The notes beneath the pieces were generated by a model that ran no database searches, was not told where the DNA came from, and saw only the letters and a program-made list of their open reading frames with translations. A program made the translations under genes and the position numbers. Shown in pieces: positions 29,809 to 39,073 of a DNA stretch of 64,000 bases (positions within the stretch are counted from its first letter, which is position 1; the number at the start of each line of letters is the position of its first letter). This DNA is from Arthrobacter sp. B0490 (GTDB taxonomy: Bacteria > Actinomycetota > Actinomycetes > Actinomycetales > Micrococcaceae), in assembly GCF_002929355.1 (NCBI RefSeq), contig NZ_PJIR01000005.1, positions 1 to 64,000 of the forward strand. Direction: 5' to 3'.

Positions 29809-30723
29809 GTGGACCGGCTCAGCACCCGACTCTTCCCCGTGGCTCCTGACCAGCGCACGGCAGCGCAGAGCTGGATCGAACACGGGGAACGCACCCCTTT
29901 GAAGGCCCGCCCTGCGTCGTCGGTCGTCCTGCTGCGTGACAGCGCGATCGGCACCGAGACCTACCTCTCCTACCGGCGCGGCAGTTCCCCCCTCGGCGTC
30001 CTCGGGTTCCCCGGCGGGAGCATCGAGGAATCCGACGACGACGACCTGCGCTGGTTCGGTCCGACGCCGGCGATGTGGGCGAAGGCCCTCGGCGTCGAGG
30101 ACCACCGCGTGGCACGCCGCCATGTGCTGTGCGCCATCCGCGAACTGTTCGAGGAGACCGGGGTGCTGCTCGCCGGACCCGACGCCTCGTCGATGGTGGA
30201 GGGTACGCAGGCGAAGGAGTGGATGAAGGCGCGCGAGGCGATCAACGAGGGGGAGTGCCGGTTCGCCGACATCCTCGGCCGTCGCGGCCTCGGCGTCCGG
30301 ACGGACCTCATCAAGCCGCTCTCGCACTGGGTGACGCCGGACTTCGCGCACCGTCGCTTCGACACCCACTACTTCGCCGCCGCGCAGCCGGTGAACCAGG
30401 AACCGAGCATCCTCGCGAGCAAGGGCGTCTGGGGGCAGTGGCGCTGGGCCGCCCAGGAGATCGCCGACCGCGACACCACCAGGCTCGGCGACGAGGTGGG
30501 CCAGCCCAACACGGTGGGCTGCACGCTCAGCGAGCTGGCGGTGCCCGCCGTCGAGATCATCCTCGAGAAGATCGGGTCCTCGCGCGGCTGCATCGCCTAC
30601 CTCTCGCACAAGCGCCCGGTGAAGCTCTACCACCCGCAGCTCGCCGAGCACGACGGCGACCTCATGCTGCAGGTGGAGTGCCCGAAGCTCACCGAGGGCG
30701 GGTCGGTCCAGCGGGGGCGCTGA
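29809..30723 (+). CDS. NUDIX hydrolase with a long insertion in the Nudix box
   Basis: A 304-aa protein. The Nudix box is split: FPGGSIE near 67-73, then about 40 residues including DDDDLRWFG, then AIRELFEETGVLL. Such an insertion is seen in NUDT19-like CoA/acyl-CoA diphosphatases, but the substrate is not certain. The GTG start is 3 nt after the RidA stop, so the two are co-transcribed. Confidence 0.85.
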   Translation: MDRLSTRLFPVAPDQRTAAQSWIEHGERTPLKARPASSVVLLRDSAIGTETYLSYRRGSSPLGVLGFPGGSIEESDDDDLRWFGPTPAMWAKALGVEDHRVARRHVLCAIRELFEETGVLLAGPDASSMVEGTQAKEWMKAREAINEGECRFADILGRRGLGVRTDLIKPLSHWVTPDFAHRRFDTHYFAAAQPVNQEPSILASKGVWGQWRWAAQEIADRDTTRLGDEVGQPNTVGCTLSELAVPAVEIILEKIGSSRGCIAYLSHKRPVKLYHPQLAEHDGDLMLQVECPKLTEGGSVQRGR

Positions 30724-30845
30724 CGCCGTCGTGTTTCCTGCCGCCGAGACGGCAGAAATGAATGCCTGAGCGGCACCTGGACGGTGATTTGTGCCCTCGA
30801 CGCCGGTGCCTGATGTGCGGGCACTCAGGAAGTGTCCCCGAACGC

Positions 30846-30880
30846 CGGAAGGCACCCGCCCGCCGGGCAGGTGCCTTCCG
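30846..30880. terminator. hairpin between the NUDIX and Crp genes
   Basis: An 11-bp stem (30846-30856 with 30870-30880) encloses a further GCCC/GGGC stem, giving a nearly continuous GC-rich hairpin between convergent genes. A smaller 6-bp CTGCCG/CGGCAG hairpin lies at 30738-30755. Confidence 0.75.
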
Positions 30881-30890
30881 TCGGATCAGG

Positions 30891-31568
30891 TCAGCGGCTG
30901 CGCTGGCGCAGGCGCTGGATGTCGAGGATGACGACGGCGCGCGCCTCGAGACGCAGCCAGCCGCGCTGGACGAACTCGGCCAGCGCCTTGTTGACGGTCT
31001 CCCGCGACGCCCCGACGAGCTGGGCCAGCTCTTCCTGCGTGAGTTCGTGCGCCACGAGGATGCCGTCCGTCGCCGGCCTGCCGAAGCGGTCCGCGAGGTC
31101 GAGCAGGGCCTTCGCCACGCGCCCCGGGACGTCGGAGAACACCAGGTCCGCGAGCGATTCGTTGGTGCGGCGGAGGCGCCGGGCGAGTGCCTGCAGGAGC
31201 TGGGCCGACACCTCGGGGCGCGTCTCGAGCAGTGTCCGCAGGTCCTCGTTCTTCAGGCCGGCCAGGCGCGTCTCGGACACGGCGGTCGCCGTCGCGGTGC
31301 GCGGGCTCGGATCGAACAGTGCCATCTCGCCGAACAGCTCCCCGGGGCCGAGGATCGCGAGGAGGTTCTCACGACCGTCCTGTGCGGTGCGCCCGAGCTT
31401 GATCTTGCCGGAGACGATGAAATACAGCTGGTCGCCCTGGTCGCCCTCACGGAAGACCGACGATCCGCGGGGCAGATCCACTTCGATCAGCTCGTCCGTG
31501 AGCGCCGCGAAGACGTCGTCTCCCAGTGATGCGAAGAGGGGCGCCCGGCGCAGTACCTCGATATCCAT
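30891..31568 (-). CDS. Crp/Fnr-family regulator, GlxR-like
   Basis: A 225-aa protein with an N-terminal cyclic-nucleotide-binding barrel (about 10-125) and a C-terminal winged helix. GELFGEMALFDPSPRTATA fits the phosphate-binding cassette that holds cAMP, and the HTH is TQEELAQLVGASRETVNKAL. The size and its position beside marP match GlxR/Crp of actinobacteria, a global regulator. CAGGAGAG precedes the ATG. A matching half-palindrome occurs in the acs promoter region of this window. Confidence 0.92.
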   Translation of the reverse strand: MDIEVLRRAPLFASLGDDVFAALTDELIEVDLPRGSSVFREGDQGDQLYFIVSGKIKLGRTAQDGRENLLAILGPGELFGEMALFDPSPRTATATAVSETRLAGLKNEDLRTLLETRPEVSAQLLQALARRLRRTNESLADLVFSDVPGRVAKALLDLADRFGRPATDGILVAHELTQEELAQLVGASRETVNKALAEFVQRGWLRLEARAVVILDIQRLRQRSR

Positions 31569-31739
31569 GAACTCTCCTGATGAATTGCGTCGTTCCGCGG
31601 CGGTCCCCGCTGTCTTCTGCTGTCCATCTTGCCGTACCGGAGCGGCTGTGACGACTGATACACGCCCCCGTCCCCGGTATTCGGGCGCCCGGGGGTCCGT
31701 TCCCGGCGTCCTGCCGAGCTTCTTCCCATGGTGCGCGGC

Positions 31740-31775
31740 TAGAATCGCTCGCAGTGTCGGGAGGCAAGCGATTCT
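31740..31775 (+). promoter_or_regulatory. marP promoter -10 and leader hairpin
   Basis: TAGAAT (31740-31745) is a good -10 hexamer. A 9-bp inverted repeat, AGAATCGCT (31741-31749) with AGCGATTCT (31767-31775), overlaps it and extends into the presumed leader, 28 nt before the marP GTG. It could be a repressor site or an mRNA hairpin. Confidence 0.5.
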
Positions 31776-31802
31776 CCCGCCGTCCAGAGCCAGGAGAACG
31801 TA

Positions 31803-33002
31803 GTGCCGGAATTCAGCCTCGCGGGGTTCACGCTCCTCGACCTCGTGCTGGTGGTGGTCCTCCTCGGCTACCTCGTGACCGGGATCCGTAACGGCTTCCT
31901 CGTGACCCTCGGCGGCATCGCCGGCTTCGTCGCCGGCGCGGTCGCGGCGTTCTTCGCGGTCCCGCTCGTCAGCGCGTGGGTGCCGGACAACCCCTGGCGC
32001 CTGATCGCGGTGATCGGCACGGTCGTGGTGCTCGTCATCGTCGGCCAGGCCGTCGGCTCCGCGCTCGGCGCCTCCATCCGCCGCTGGTCCGACTTCCCGC
32101 CCCTGCGCCTCGTCGACCGGATCCTCGGCGGCGCGGTGAACGTCGTCGTCGCCGCGCTCGTGCTCTCCATGCTCGCGTTCAGCGTCGGGACCCTGGGCGT
32201 CCCCTTCCTGTCGCAGCCGCTGGCCGCCTCGCAGGTCATCCGGGGGATCGACACGGCGACTCCAGGTCCGGTGCGCACCTGGATGGCGCAGCTCCGCACC
32301 ATCGCGGTCGACGACGGCATCCCCACGATCCTCGAGAGCGTCGGGCCCGCGACGCCGGCGGCCGTGCCCGATGCCTCGGTGGACACCCCCGAACTCGCGG
32401 CGGCGGCCGCCTCCGTGGTCCGCATCACGGGTACGGCGTTCCGGTGCGGCCAGAACCAGACCGGGTCCGGGTTCGTCGTCGCGCCGGGCCGGGTGATCAC
32501 GAACGCGCACGTCGTCGCCGGGGTGGACGAGCCCGTGGTCGAGGTGCCCGGTGGCGGTGCCCTGCCGGGTCGGGTGGTGCAGCTCGACACGGCGCGCGAC
32601 ATCGCGGTCATCGCCGTCGACGACCTGCGCGCCGCACCGCTGACGCTCGGCGACGAGCTCGAGCGGGGAGCGACGGCGGCGTTCGCCGGCTACCCGGCGG
32701 GCGGCCCGTACCGGATCCAGCCCGCGAGCGTGCAGGGCCTCTCACCCGTGCTCGTCAACAACATCTACGGCGCCGACGCCCGGCCGCTCCAGGTCTACAG
32801 CCTCGCCGCCGACGTGCAGCAGGGGAACTCGGGCGGGCCGCTCCTCGACCTGCAGGGCCGGGTGGCGGGCGTCGTCTTCGCGAAGTCGACGGCCGACGCC
32901 CCGGTGGGCTATGCGCTGTCCCTCGAGGAGCTGCGCCCCATCGCCGAGAGCGCACCCGACCTGGACGACGCCGTCTCGGCGGGACAGTGCACGCGCGGCT
33001 AG
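31803..33002 (+). CDS. MarP-type membrane serine protease with CvpA domain
   Basis: A 399-aa protein. Residues about 10-135 are a four-helix CvpA-like membrane domain and about 195-395 a chymotrypsin-fold protease facing outside. The triad is H236 (TNAHVVAG), D266 (ARDIAVI) and S343 (GNSGGPL). C215 and C396 are placed like the disulfide pair of mycobacterial MarP, which is needed for acid resistance. The GTG start has AGGAGAAC upstream. Confidence 0.92.
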   Translation: MPEFSLAGFTLLDLVLVVVLLGYLVTGIRNGFLVTLGGIAGFVAGAVAAFFAVPLVSAWVPDNPWRLIAVIGTVVVLVIVGQAVGSALGASIRRWSDFPPLRLVDRILGGAVNVVVAALVLSMLAFSVGTLGVPFLSQPLAASQVIRGIDTATPGPVRTWMAQLRTIAVDDGIPTILESVGPATPAAVPDASVDTPELAAAAASVVRITGTAFRCGQNQTGSGFVVAPGRVITNAHVVAGVDEPVVEVPGGGALPGRVVQLDTARDIAVIAVDDLRAAPLTLGDELERGATAAFAGYPAGGPYRIQPASVQGLSPVLVNNIYGADARPLQVYSLAADVQQGNSGGPLLDLQGRVAGVVFAKSTADAPVGYALSLEELRPIAESAPDLDDAVSAGQCTRG

Positions 33003-33009
33003 GGGAGCC

Positions 33010-34014
33010 CTAGAGCCATTCGATGGACTGCCCGTGCGGACCGGTGCGTGCGACCGATCGTCCGTTGTGCTGCAGCACGAACCTCCCGTCCTGTTCCCCG
33101 GGCGCCTTCTCCATCGCGCCGGGCACCCCGTCGAGCGTGCCGTGGCCCTCGTGCGAGAGCCAGTGCACCGGGCGTCCGCGGTCCGCCGTGAGCCGCATCA
33201 TGGTGTCGCGGAACCGGCGCCGCCCCTCCGCGTCGAGATACGCGAGCACGGCACTGTGGAACACGACGACGACGGCGTCCGACGGCGCCCGCCGGACGAG
33301 CGGTTCGACCTCGTCGTTCAGGTCGCCCCGGACGAGCAGCGGAGGGTCCGCGCGCACGACGCCGAGCGCGGCCCGGAGCCGCTCCGCGCGGAACCCGTGC
33401 TCGGGCCACACGAGCGCCTCGAGCCAGCGGACGTCGTCGTCGTCGCGTGCATCGAGGGGATTCAGGTCGATCCCCGCGCGCCAGGTCACGGGAGGCAGGG
33501 CCGACGGCAGCGGCACGTCCCCGGCCACTGCGCACGCGAGCGGGGGGACCGGCGAGCCGCCGCCGGGTACCAGGGACGGGCCGGGGGAGTAGGCGTACGC
33601 GTACCGGTCCGGATAGAGGCACGCGCCGGCGGACGCGCCGACCTCGATCAGCGCCAGCGGCCGGTCCTCGGCCGCGCTGATCGCCGCGAGGCTCGGCAGG
33701 AGGACCGCGCAGCGTCCGGCCTCGTTGGTCTGGGTGGTCCGCGTCTCCATGACGCGGCGGACGTCCGGCCAGTGTTCGACGACGAAGGTCCGGAAGGTGC
33801 CGTAGTCGCCGAGGGGCACGCCGGCGAAGCGTACGGCGCCGAGGAACAGGACGGGCTGGCGGCGTGCCGGGGGGAGGGTGTCGAGGAGTGCGAGCACCTC
33901 CTCGTCGTCGCTGACCCCGGTGCACCACTCGTCGTACCGGGGGGAGTACCCCCGGGCGTCGACCTCGGCGAAACGCCGGTAGCGCACGGATGTCGCCGTT
34001 TCCTTCTCACTCAT
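33010..34014 (-). CDS. DUF2332 family protein
   Basis: A 334-aa soluble protein with the DUF2332 hallmarks: QPVLFLGAVRF near the N-terminus, ALIEVGASAGACLYPDRY in the centre, and VVVFHSAVLAYL with a HWLSHEGHG segment later. The glycine-rich EVGASAG resembles a nucleotide or SAM-binding loop, but no activity is known. GGAGGAAC precedes the ATG. It converges with marP with only 7 nt between the stops and no visible terminator. Confidence 0.82.
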   Translation of the reverse strand: MSEKETATSVRYRRFAEVDARGYSPRYDEWCTGVSDDEEVLALLDTLPPARRQPVLFLGAVRFAGVPLGDYGTFRTFVVEHWPDVRRVMETRTTQTNEAGRCAVLLPSLAAISAAEDRPLALIEVGASAGACLYPDRYAYAYSPGPSLVPGGGSPVPPLACAVAGDVPLPSALPPVTWRAGIDLNPLDARDDDDVRWLEALVWPEHGFRAERLRAALGVVRADPPLLVRGDLNDEVEPLVRRAPSDAVVVVFHSAVLAYLDAEGRRRFRDTMMRLTADRGRPVHWLSHEGHGTLDGVPGAMEKAPGEQDGRFVLQHNGRSVARTGPHGQSIEWL

Positions 34015-34224
34015 GGTTCCTCCGGTTTCGCAGGTATCTCGCGGGCGTCACCGGCGTCTGCCCGTCCACCCGCGATGCCAAATCGTAACCACTGAAGCCC
34101 CTGAAATGCCGCTCGCGGGCCGGCCGGAAGTTAGGCTCGTCACACGGATCAGCGCGTTCGCCGCCGTGGTCCCCATCACTGCCGGTAGATCCGGTAGGAA
34201 CCACTCGTCCACCAGGAGCACTAC

Positions 34225-35919
34225 ATGTCTAACCGAGGCACATCCGTGCACGGCGCAGGTTTCGCGAGGAAACGCGCGGCGCTCACAGCAGGATTCTCCA
34301 TCGCAGCACTCCTCCTCACCGGCTGCGTGCAGAGCCAGCGCGAGGAGGAGACCGGGGCCGAGGGCGACGCCGCCGTCGACTCCACCTTCGTCTTCGCCGC
34401 CTCCTCCGACCCGAAGTCGCTGGACCCCGCCTTCGCCACTGACGGCGAGTCCTTCCGTGTCAGCCGCCAGATCTTCGAAGGGCTCGTGGGCGTCGAGCCC
34501 GGCACCGCCGATCCCGCACCGCTGCTCGCCGAGTCCTGGGAGACCGCCGAGGACGGCCTGTCCACCGTCTTCCAGCTCAAGGAAGGCGTCACCTTCCACG
34601 ACGGCACGCCGTTCGACGCCGAGGCCGTCTGCTTCAACTTCGACCGCTGGTACAACTGGACCGGCATCCAGCAGGCCGAGTCGACGTCGTACTACTACGG
34701 GTCGCTGTTCCGCGGTTTCGCCGACAGCCCCGAGAAGGCCGTCTACGAGTCCTGCGAGGCCAATGGGGACAACGAAGTCACCATCAACCTCGCCAAGCCG
34801 TTCGCCGGGTTCATCCCCGCCCTCTCCCTTCCGGCCTTCGGCATGCAGAGCCCGACGGCGCTCGAGGAGTACGCGGCCGACGACATCGGCGGCACCGCGG
34901 AAGCCCCGTCGCTGAGCGAATACGCCCTCGGACACCCCGTGGGCACGGGCCCCTTCAAGTTCGACTCGTGGAACGTCGGCCAGCAGCTCGAGCTCTCGAT
35001 CTACGACGACTACTGGGGCGACAAGGGCCAGATCACCAAGACGATCTTCCGTATCATCGACGACCCGCAGGCACGCCGCCAGGCCCTCGAGGCCGGCGAC
35101 ATCGACGGCTACGACCTCGTCGCTCCCGCCGACACGCAGTCCCTCAAGGACGCCGGCTACAACATCACCGCCCGAGACCCCTTCACGATCCTCTACCTGG
35201 GCATGAACCAGGTCGTCCCGGAACTCAAGGACCCCAAGGTCCGCGAGGCCATCGCCCACGCGATCGACAAGGAAGCCCTCGTGGCGCAGACCCTGCCCGA
35301 GGGCACGAAGGTCGCCACGCAGTTCATCCCCGAGGTCGTCGACGGGTACAACGAGGACGTCACCACCTACGACTTCGACCCCGAGCGCGCCAAGGAACTG
35401 CTCGCCGAGGCGGGCTACCCCGACGGCTTCGAGGTCACGTTCAACTACCCGACGAACGTCTCCCGCCCCTACATGCCGACGCCGGAGCAGGTCTTCACCA
35501 ACCTGCAGGCCCAGCTCGCGGATGTCGGCATCACCGTCGAGCCCGCTCCCGCCGCCTGGTCCCCCGACTACCTGAACCAGGTCCAGGCGACACCCGACCA
35601 CGGCCTGCACCTGCTCGGCTGGACCGGCGACTACAACGACACCGACAACTTCATCGGTGTCTTCTTCGGCCAGCAGAAGCAGGAGTTCGGCTTCGACAAC
35701 CCCGAGCTCTTCGCGGCCCTCGACGAGGCCCGCGGGGTGAGCGACCGCGACCAGCAGACCGAGCTCTACAAGGAGATCAACGAGCAGATCGCCGAGTTCA
35801 ACCCGGCCATCCCCCTCGCCCACCCCGCTCCGTCGCTGGCCTTCGCGCCGCGCGTCACCTCCTACCCGGCGAGCCCCGTCAACGACGAGGTCTTCACCAA
35901 CATCGAGCTGAGCGAGTAG
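34225..35919 (+). CDS. ABC importer substrate-binding lipoprotein, oligopeptide type
   Basis: A 564-aa SBP_bac_5 family protein. The signal peptide ends in a lipobox LLLTGC with C34 as the lipidated cysteine. The body includes the family opening SLDPAFATDGESFRVSRQIF and YLGMNQ. Peptide, nickel and sugar ligands are all known in this family; peptide is the default guess. A TAGGCT box at 34132-34137 may be its -10. It heads a gene set with two permeases. Confidence 0.9.
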   Translation: MSNRGTSVHGAGFARKRAALTAGFSIAALLLTGCVQSQREEETGAEGDAAVDSTFVFAASSDPKSLDPAFATDGESFRVSRQIFEGLVGVEPGTADPAPLLAESWETAEDGLSTVFQLKEGVTFHDGTPFDAEAVCFNFDRWYNWTGIQQAESTSYYYGSLFRGFADSPEKAVYESCEANGDNEVTINLAKPFAGFIPALSLPAFGMQSPTALEEYAADDIGGTAEAPSLSEYALGHPVGTGPFKFDSWNVGQQLELSIYDDYWGDKGQITKTIFRIIDDPQARRQALEAGDIDGYDLVAPADTQSLKDAGYNITARDPFTILYLGMNQVVPELKDPKVREAIAHAIDKEALVAQTLPEGTKVATQFIPEVVDGYNEDVTTYDFDPERAKELLAEAGYPDGFEVTFNYPTNVSRPYMPTPEQVFTNLQAQLADVGITVEPAPAAWSPDYLNQVQATPDHGLHLLGWTGDYNDTDNFIGVFFGQQKQEFGFDNPELFAALDEARGVSDRDQQTELYKEINEQIAEFNPAIPLAHPAPSLAFAPRVTSYPASPVNDEVFTNIELSE

Positions 35920-35930
35920 CAGTACCACGC

Positions 35931-35970
35931 AGCGCGGGCCGGCCACTGATCCCGGTGGCCGGCCCGCGCT
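35931..35970 (+). terminator. 16-bp stem hairpin between the binding protein and permease genes
   Basis: Arms 35931-35946 and 35955-35970 pair perfectly. Placed just after the binding-protein gene, it probably limits read-through or protects that transcript, giving more binding protein than permease. Confidence 0.75.
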
Positions 35971-36015
35971 GTCCTACCCCCGCCCGGCGTCCCGGTTCAC
36001 CCGGAAGGATCCCCA

Positions 36016-37020
36016 GTGTTACGCGTCATCGGTAAGCGGCTAGCCCTGCTCATCCCCACCCTGTTCGGACTGTCCATCCTGCTGTTCCTGTGGGTGCGCA
36101 ACCTCCCCGGCGGCCCGGCCACCGCACTCCTCGGCGAGAAGGCCACCCCGGAGGCCATCGCCCGGATCAACGAGCTGTACGGGTTCGACCGCCCCCTCCT
36201 CACCCAGTACCTGACCTACATGGGCAGGCTGCTCCAGGGGGACTTCGGCATCTCGATCAACACCGGACGCCCCGTGCTCGAGGAGTTCGCCACCCGCTTC
36301 CCGGCCACCATCGAACTGACGATCATCGCCCTGATCTTCGCCGTCGGCGTGGGGATACCGCTCGGGTACCTCGCGGCGCGGCACAACGGCCGGTTCATCG
36401 ACCACAGCTCGGTGGTCCTCAGCCTGATCGGCATCACGGTGCCGGTCTTCTTCCTCGCGTTCATCCTCAAGTACCTGTTCGCGATCCAGTGGTCGCTCCT
36501 GCCCCCGGACGGCCGGCAGAGCCCCCGGATCGACGCGACGCACTACACGGGGTTCTACGTGCTGGACGGCCTGCTGACGGGCGAGTACGACGCCGCCTGG
36601 GACGCCTTCCTGCACCTGATCCTGCCCGGGCTCGCCCTCGGCACCATCCCGCTAGCGATCATCGTCCGCATCACGCGCGCCTCGGTCCTCGAGGTGCAGA
36701 ACGCGGACTACGTGCGCACCGCCCGCGCCAAGGGGCTCAGGGAGGGCACCATCCGCGGCAGCTTCATCCTGCGGAACGCCATGCTCCCCGTCGTCACGAC
36801 GATCGGACTGCAGCTCGGCCTGCTCATCTCGGGAGCGGTGCTGACCGAGACGGTCTTCGCCTTCAACGGCATCGGCCGGTTCCTGCGGGACGCGATCTTC
36901 GGGCTCGACTATCCCGTGCTCCAGGGCTTCATCATCTTCATCGCCGTGCTCTACGCGCTGATCAACCTGATCGTCGACCTGTCCTACTCCGTCATCGACC
37001 CGAGGGTGCGTGTGCAATGA
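36016..37020 (+). CDS. ABC importer permease, DppB/OppB type
   Basis: A 334-aa membrane protein with an N-terminal helix (about 10-28), the LPGGPA motif of DppB proteins and five further helices. The EAA loop that docks the ATPase is DYVRTARAKGLREG. It starts at GTG with GGAAGG upstream. Its stop overlaps the next start by 4 nt. Confidence 0.93.
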   Translation: MLRVIGKRLALLIPTLFGLSILLFLWVRNLPGGPATALLGEKATPEAIARINELYGFDRPLLTQYLTYMGRLLQGDFGISINTGRPVLEEFATRFPATIELTIIALIFAVGVGIPLGYLAARHNGRFIDHSSVVLSLIGITVPVFFLAFILKYLFAIQWSLLPPDGRQSPRIDATHYTGFYVLDGLLTGEYDAAWDAFLHLILPGLALGTIPLAIIVRITRASVLEVQNADYVRTARAKGLREGTIRGSFILRNAMLPVVTTIGLQLGLLISGAVLTETVFAFNGIGRFLRDAIFGLDYPVLQGFIIFIAVLYALINLIVDLSYSVIDPRVRVQ

Positions 37021-37958
37021 GTACCATCCTGCCCCCCGCTGCCGGCGGCTCCGTGGCCCCCGCCGATCCCGCCATCGACACCGGGCGCGGCACCGGCCTC
37101 TGGAAGGACGCCTACCTCCGGCTGCGCAGGAACCCGCAGGCGATCGTCGGCGCCGTCATCATCGGCCTGTTCCTGCTCGTGGCGGTCCTCGCGCCGCTCC
37201 TCGCACCGTACGGCGGCGACGAGCTCCCGGGTCGCACGTCGATCACACCCACGGCCATCCCCGGTCCGGGCGCGATCGAGGGATTCCCGCTGGGACTGGA
37301 CCGCTTCGGCGGGGACGTCCTCAGCAAGCTCATCTGGGGTGCCCGGGCCTCGCTGCTGATCGGCGTGGTCTCGACGGCGCTCGGCCTCGCGGGCGGCATG
37401 CTGCTCGGCCTGCTGGCCGGGGGCCTCGGTGGCTGGGTGGACAGCGTGATCATGCGGTTCGTGGACATCCTGCTGTCCGTCCCCAGCCTCCTCCTCGCCG
37501 TCAGCATCGCCGCGATGCTGGGCCAGAGCACCTACGCGATCATGATCGCGATCGGCGTCTCGCAGATTTCCATCTTCGCGCGGCTCCTGCGCTCCACGAT
37601 GCTGTCGCAGCGGGGCGCCGACTACATCCTCGCAGCGCAGACCCTGGGCCTCAGCCGCCGGACGATCACGATGAGCCACCTGCTGCCGAACAGCATGGGG
37701 CCCGTGATCGTGCAGGCCACCCTCAGCCTCGCGACCGCCGTCATCGACGCCGCCGCGCTGGCCTACCTCGGCCTCGGCGGCGGGCTGCCGCAGACCGCCG
37801 AGTGGGGGCGCATGCTCACCTACGCCCAGGCCGAGCTCGGGGTCGCACCGCAGCTCGCCTTCCTCCCGGGTGCGTGCATCGTCATCACGGCGCTGGGCTT
37901 CACCCTGCTGGGGGAGTCGCTGCGTGAGGCGCTCGATCCGAAGACGCGCAGGAAGTAG
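37017..37958 (+). CDS. ABC importer permease, DppC/OppC type
   Basis: A 313-aa partner permease. The N-terminal RRNPQAIVGAVIIG helix and the PLGLDRFGGDVLSKLIWGAR-type segment are DppC signatures, and the EAA loop is DYILAAQTLGLSRR. It is translationally coupled to the DppB-type gene. Together with the binding protein and the fused ATPase at 39074-40987 it would make a complete importer. Confidence 0.93.
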   Translation: MSTILPPAAGGSVAPADPAIDTGRGTGLWKDAYLRLRRNPQAIVGAVIIGLFLLVAVLAPLLAPYGGDELPGRTSITPTAIPGPGAIEGFPLGLDRFGGDVLSKLIWGARASLLIGVVSTALGLAGGMLLGLLAGGLGGWVDSVIMRFVDILLSVPSLLLAVSIAAMLGQSTYAIMIAIGVSQISIFARLLRSTMLSQRGADYILAAQTLGLSRRTITMSHLLPNSMGPVIVQATLSLATAVIDAAALAYLGLGGGLPQTAEWGRMLTYAQAELGVAPQLAFLPGACIVITALGFTLLGESLREALDPKTRRK

Positions 37959-37974
37959 GCGCGTCCCCTCGCAA

Positions 37975-38010
37975 GGAGCGGCCACCGGCCTTCGGGCCGG
38001 TGGCCGCTCC
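37975..38010. terminator. 16-bp stem terminator with TTCG loop
   Basis: Perfect arms 37975-37990 and 37995-38010 around a UUCG tetraloop lie between the convergent permease and DUF5996 genes. Confidence 0.88.
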
Positions 38011-38020
38011 GTCGTGCACC

Positions 38021-38998
38021 CTACCGGCGCCTGTGCCCCTCCAGCCGGTCCGGGTCGACGAGCAGGCCGGCGTCCCAGCCTCCCGTGTCCGCGGCCGCCG
38101 CGTAGGTGGCCCGCAGGAACGCGAGCAGTGCGCCGTCCGGGTCCTCCGCGGTCCGGACGGCCTCGTACGGGAGCAGGAACTGCCGGAACTCGGCGCTGTA
38201 GAACGCCCCGTCGACGCCGATCACGGCGTCGCGATAGCCCTCGGGCTCGGGGTACGCATACGAGTAGAAAGCGCCCTCCTCCCCGCCGCCGGGCCAGAAC
38301 CCGCAGCTGGAGAGCTCGTGCGAGTATCCCTCCTGCATGACCCAGTCGGCGCAGTTGGGGGCACCGCCCGGGTGGAGGGGTGCGGTCCTGCCGGAGAAGC
38401 GCGTGCAGGCGAGGTCCATGGCGCCCCAGAAGAAGTGCACCGGGCTGACCTTGCCGAGGAACTCGGCGCGGAACCGGGTGAGGACCCGCTCGGCCTGGAC
38501 GAGCTGCCGCCAGAACGCCGTGACGGCGCCGGGGTCGTAGGACGCGTGATGGTGGTCCTCGGCGAACGGGACGGCGGGGTCCACCTCCGTGGGCACGGGG
38601 CGGATCGGCGCCTCGATCCCCAGGTCGGCCAGGGCGGCCAGGGTCCGCGCATGGAATTCCGCGACCGACTGCGGCGCGAGGGGCACACTGCGATCCTCCC
38701 CGGAGCTGCTCCGCACCAGCAGCCGGTGGTGCACGACGTCGAACTCGACGTCGAACATGCCGGCCCGGTACGGGATGGGGGACGTGCCGAGCCCCCGCGG
38801 CGTGACGTACAGCGGCACCTGCCACCAGTGGTTGACCAGCGGCGCGTGCGCCATCCGGATCTTGCCGACGACCTGGAGCCACATGTGCAGGGTGGCCTGC
38901 GTGTCCTGCCAGTCCGCGACGCGCAGTTCCGGCCAGCCCCCGGACCACCGGTCCGTCGTCGTGCTGTCCCTGTCGACGTGAATGCCCTGGTCGCTCAC
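38021..38998 (-). CDS. DUF5996 family protein
   Basis: A 325-aa soluble protein of the DUF5996 family. Recognisable features are WPELRVADWQDTQATLHMW at the N-terminus, VNHWWQVPLYVTPRGL and VHFFWGAMDLACTRFSGR. It is rich in Trp and His, but no catalytic site is known. It starts at GTG and lies between the two halves of the peptide importer, in the same direction as the ATPase gene. Confidence 0.8.
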   Translation of the reverse strand: MSDQGIHVDRDSTTTDRWSGGWPELRVADWQDTQATLHMWLQVVGKIRMAHAPLVNHWWQVPLYVTPRGLGTSPIPYRAGMFDVEFDVVHHRLLVRSSSGEDRSVPLAPQSVAEFHARTLAALADLGIEAPIRPVPTEVDPAVPFAEDHHHASYDPGAVTAFWRQLVQAERVLTRFRAEFLGKVSPVHFFWGAMDLACTRFSGRTAPLHPGGAPNCADWVMQEGYSHELSSCGFWPGGGEEGAFYSYAYPEPEGYRDAVIGVDGAFYSAEFRQFLLPYEAVRTAEDPDGALLAFLRATYAAAADTGGWDAGLLVDPDRLEGHRRR

Positions 38999-39073
38999 GG
39001 TGCCTCCCGCTGTCGGTCGTTCAGCCCACAGTAGGTGCTGCCACGCCCGGGGGACAGGGTGCGCCCGGCCGGG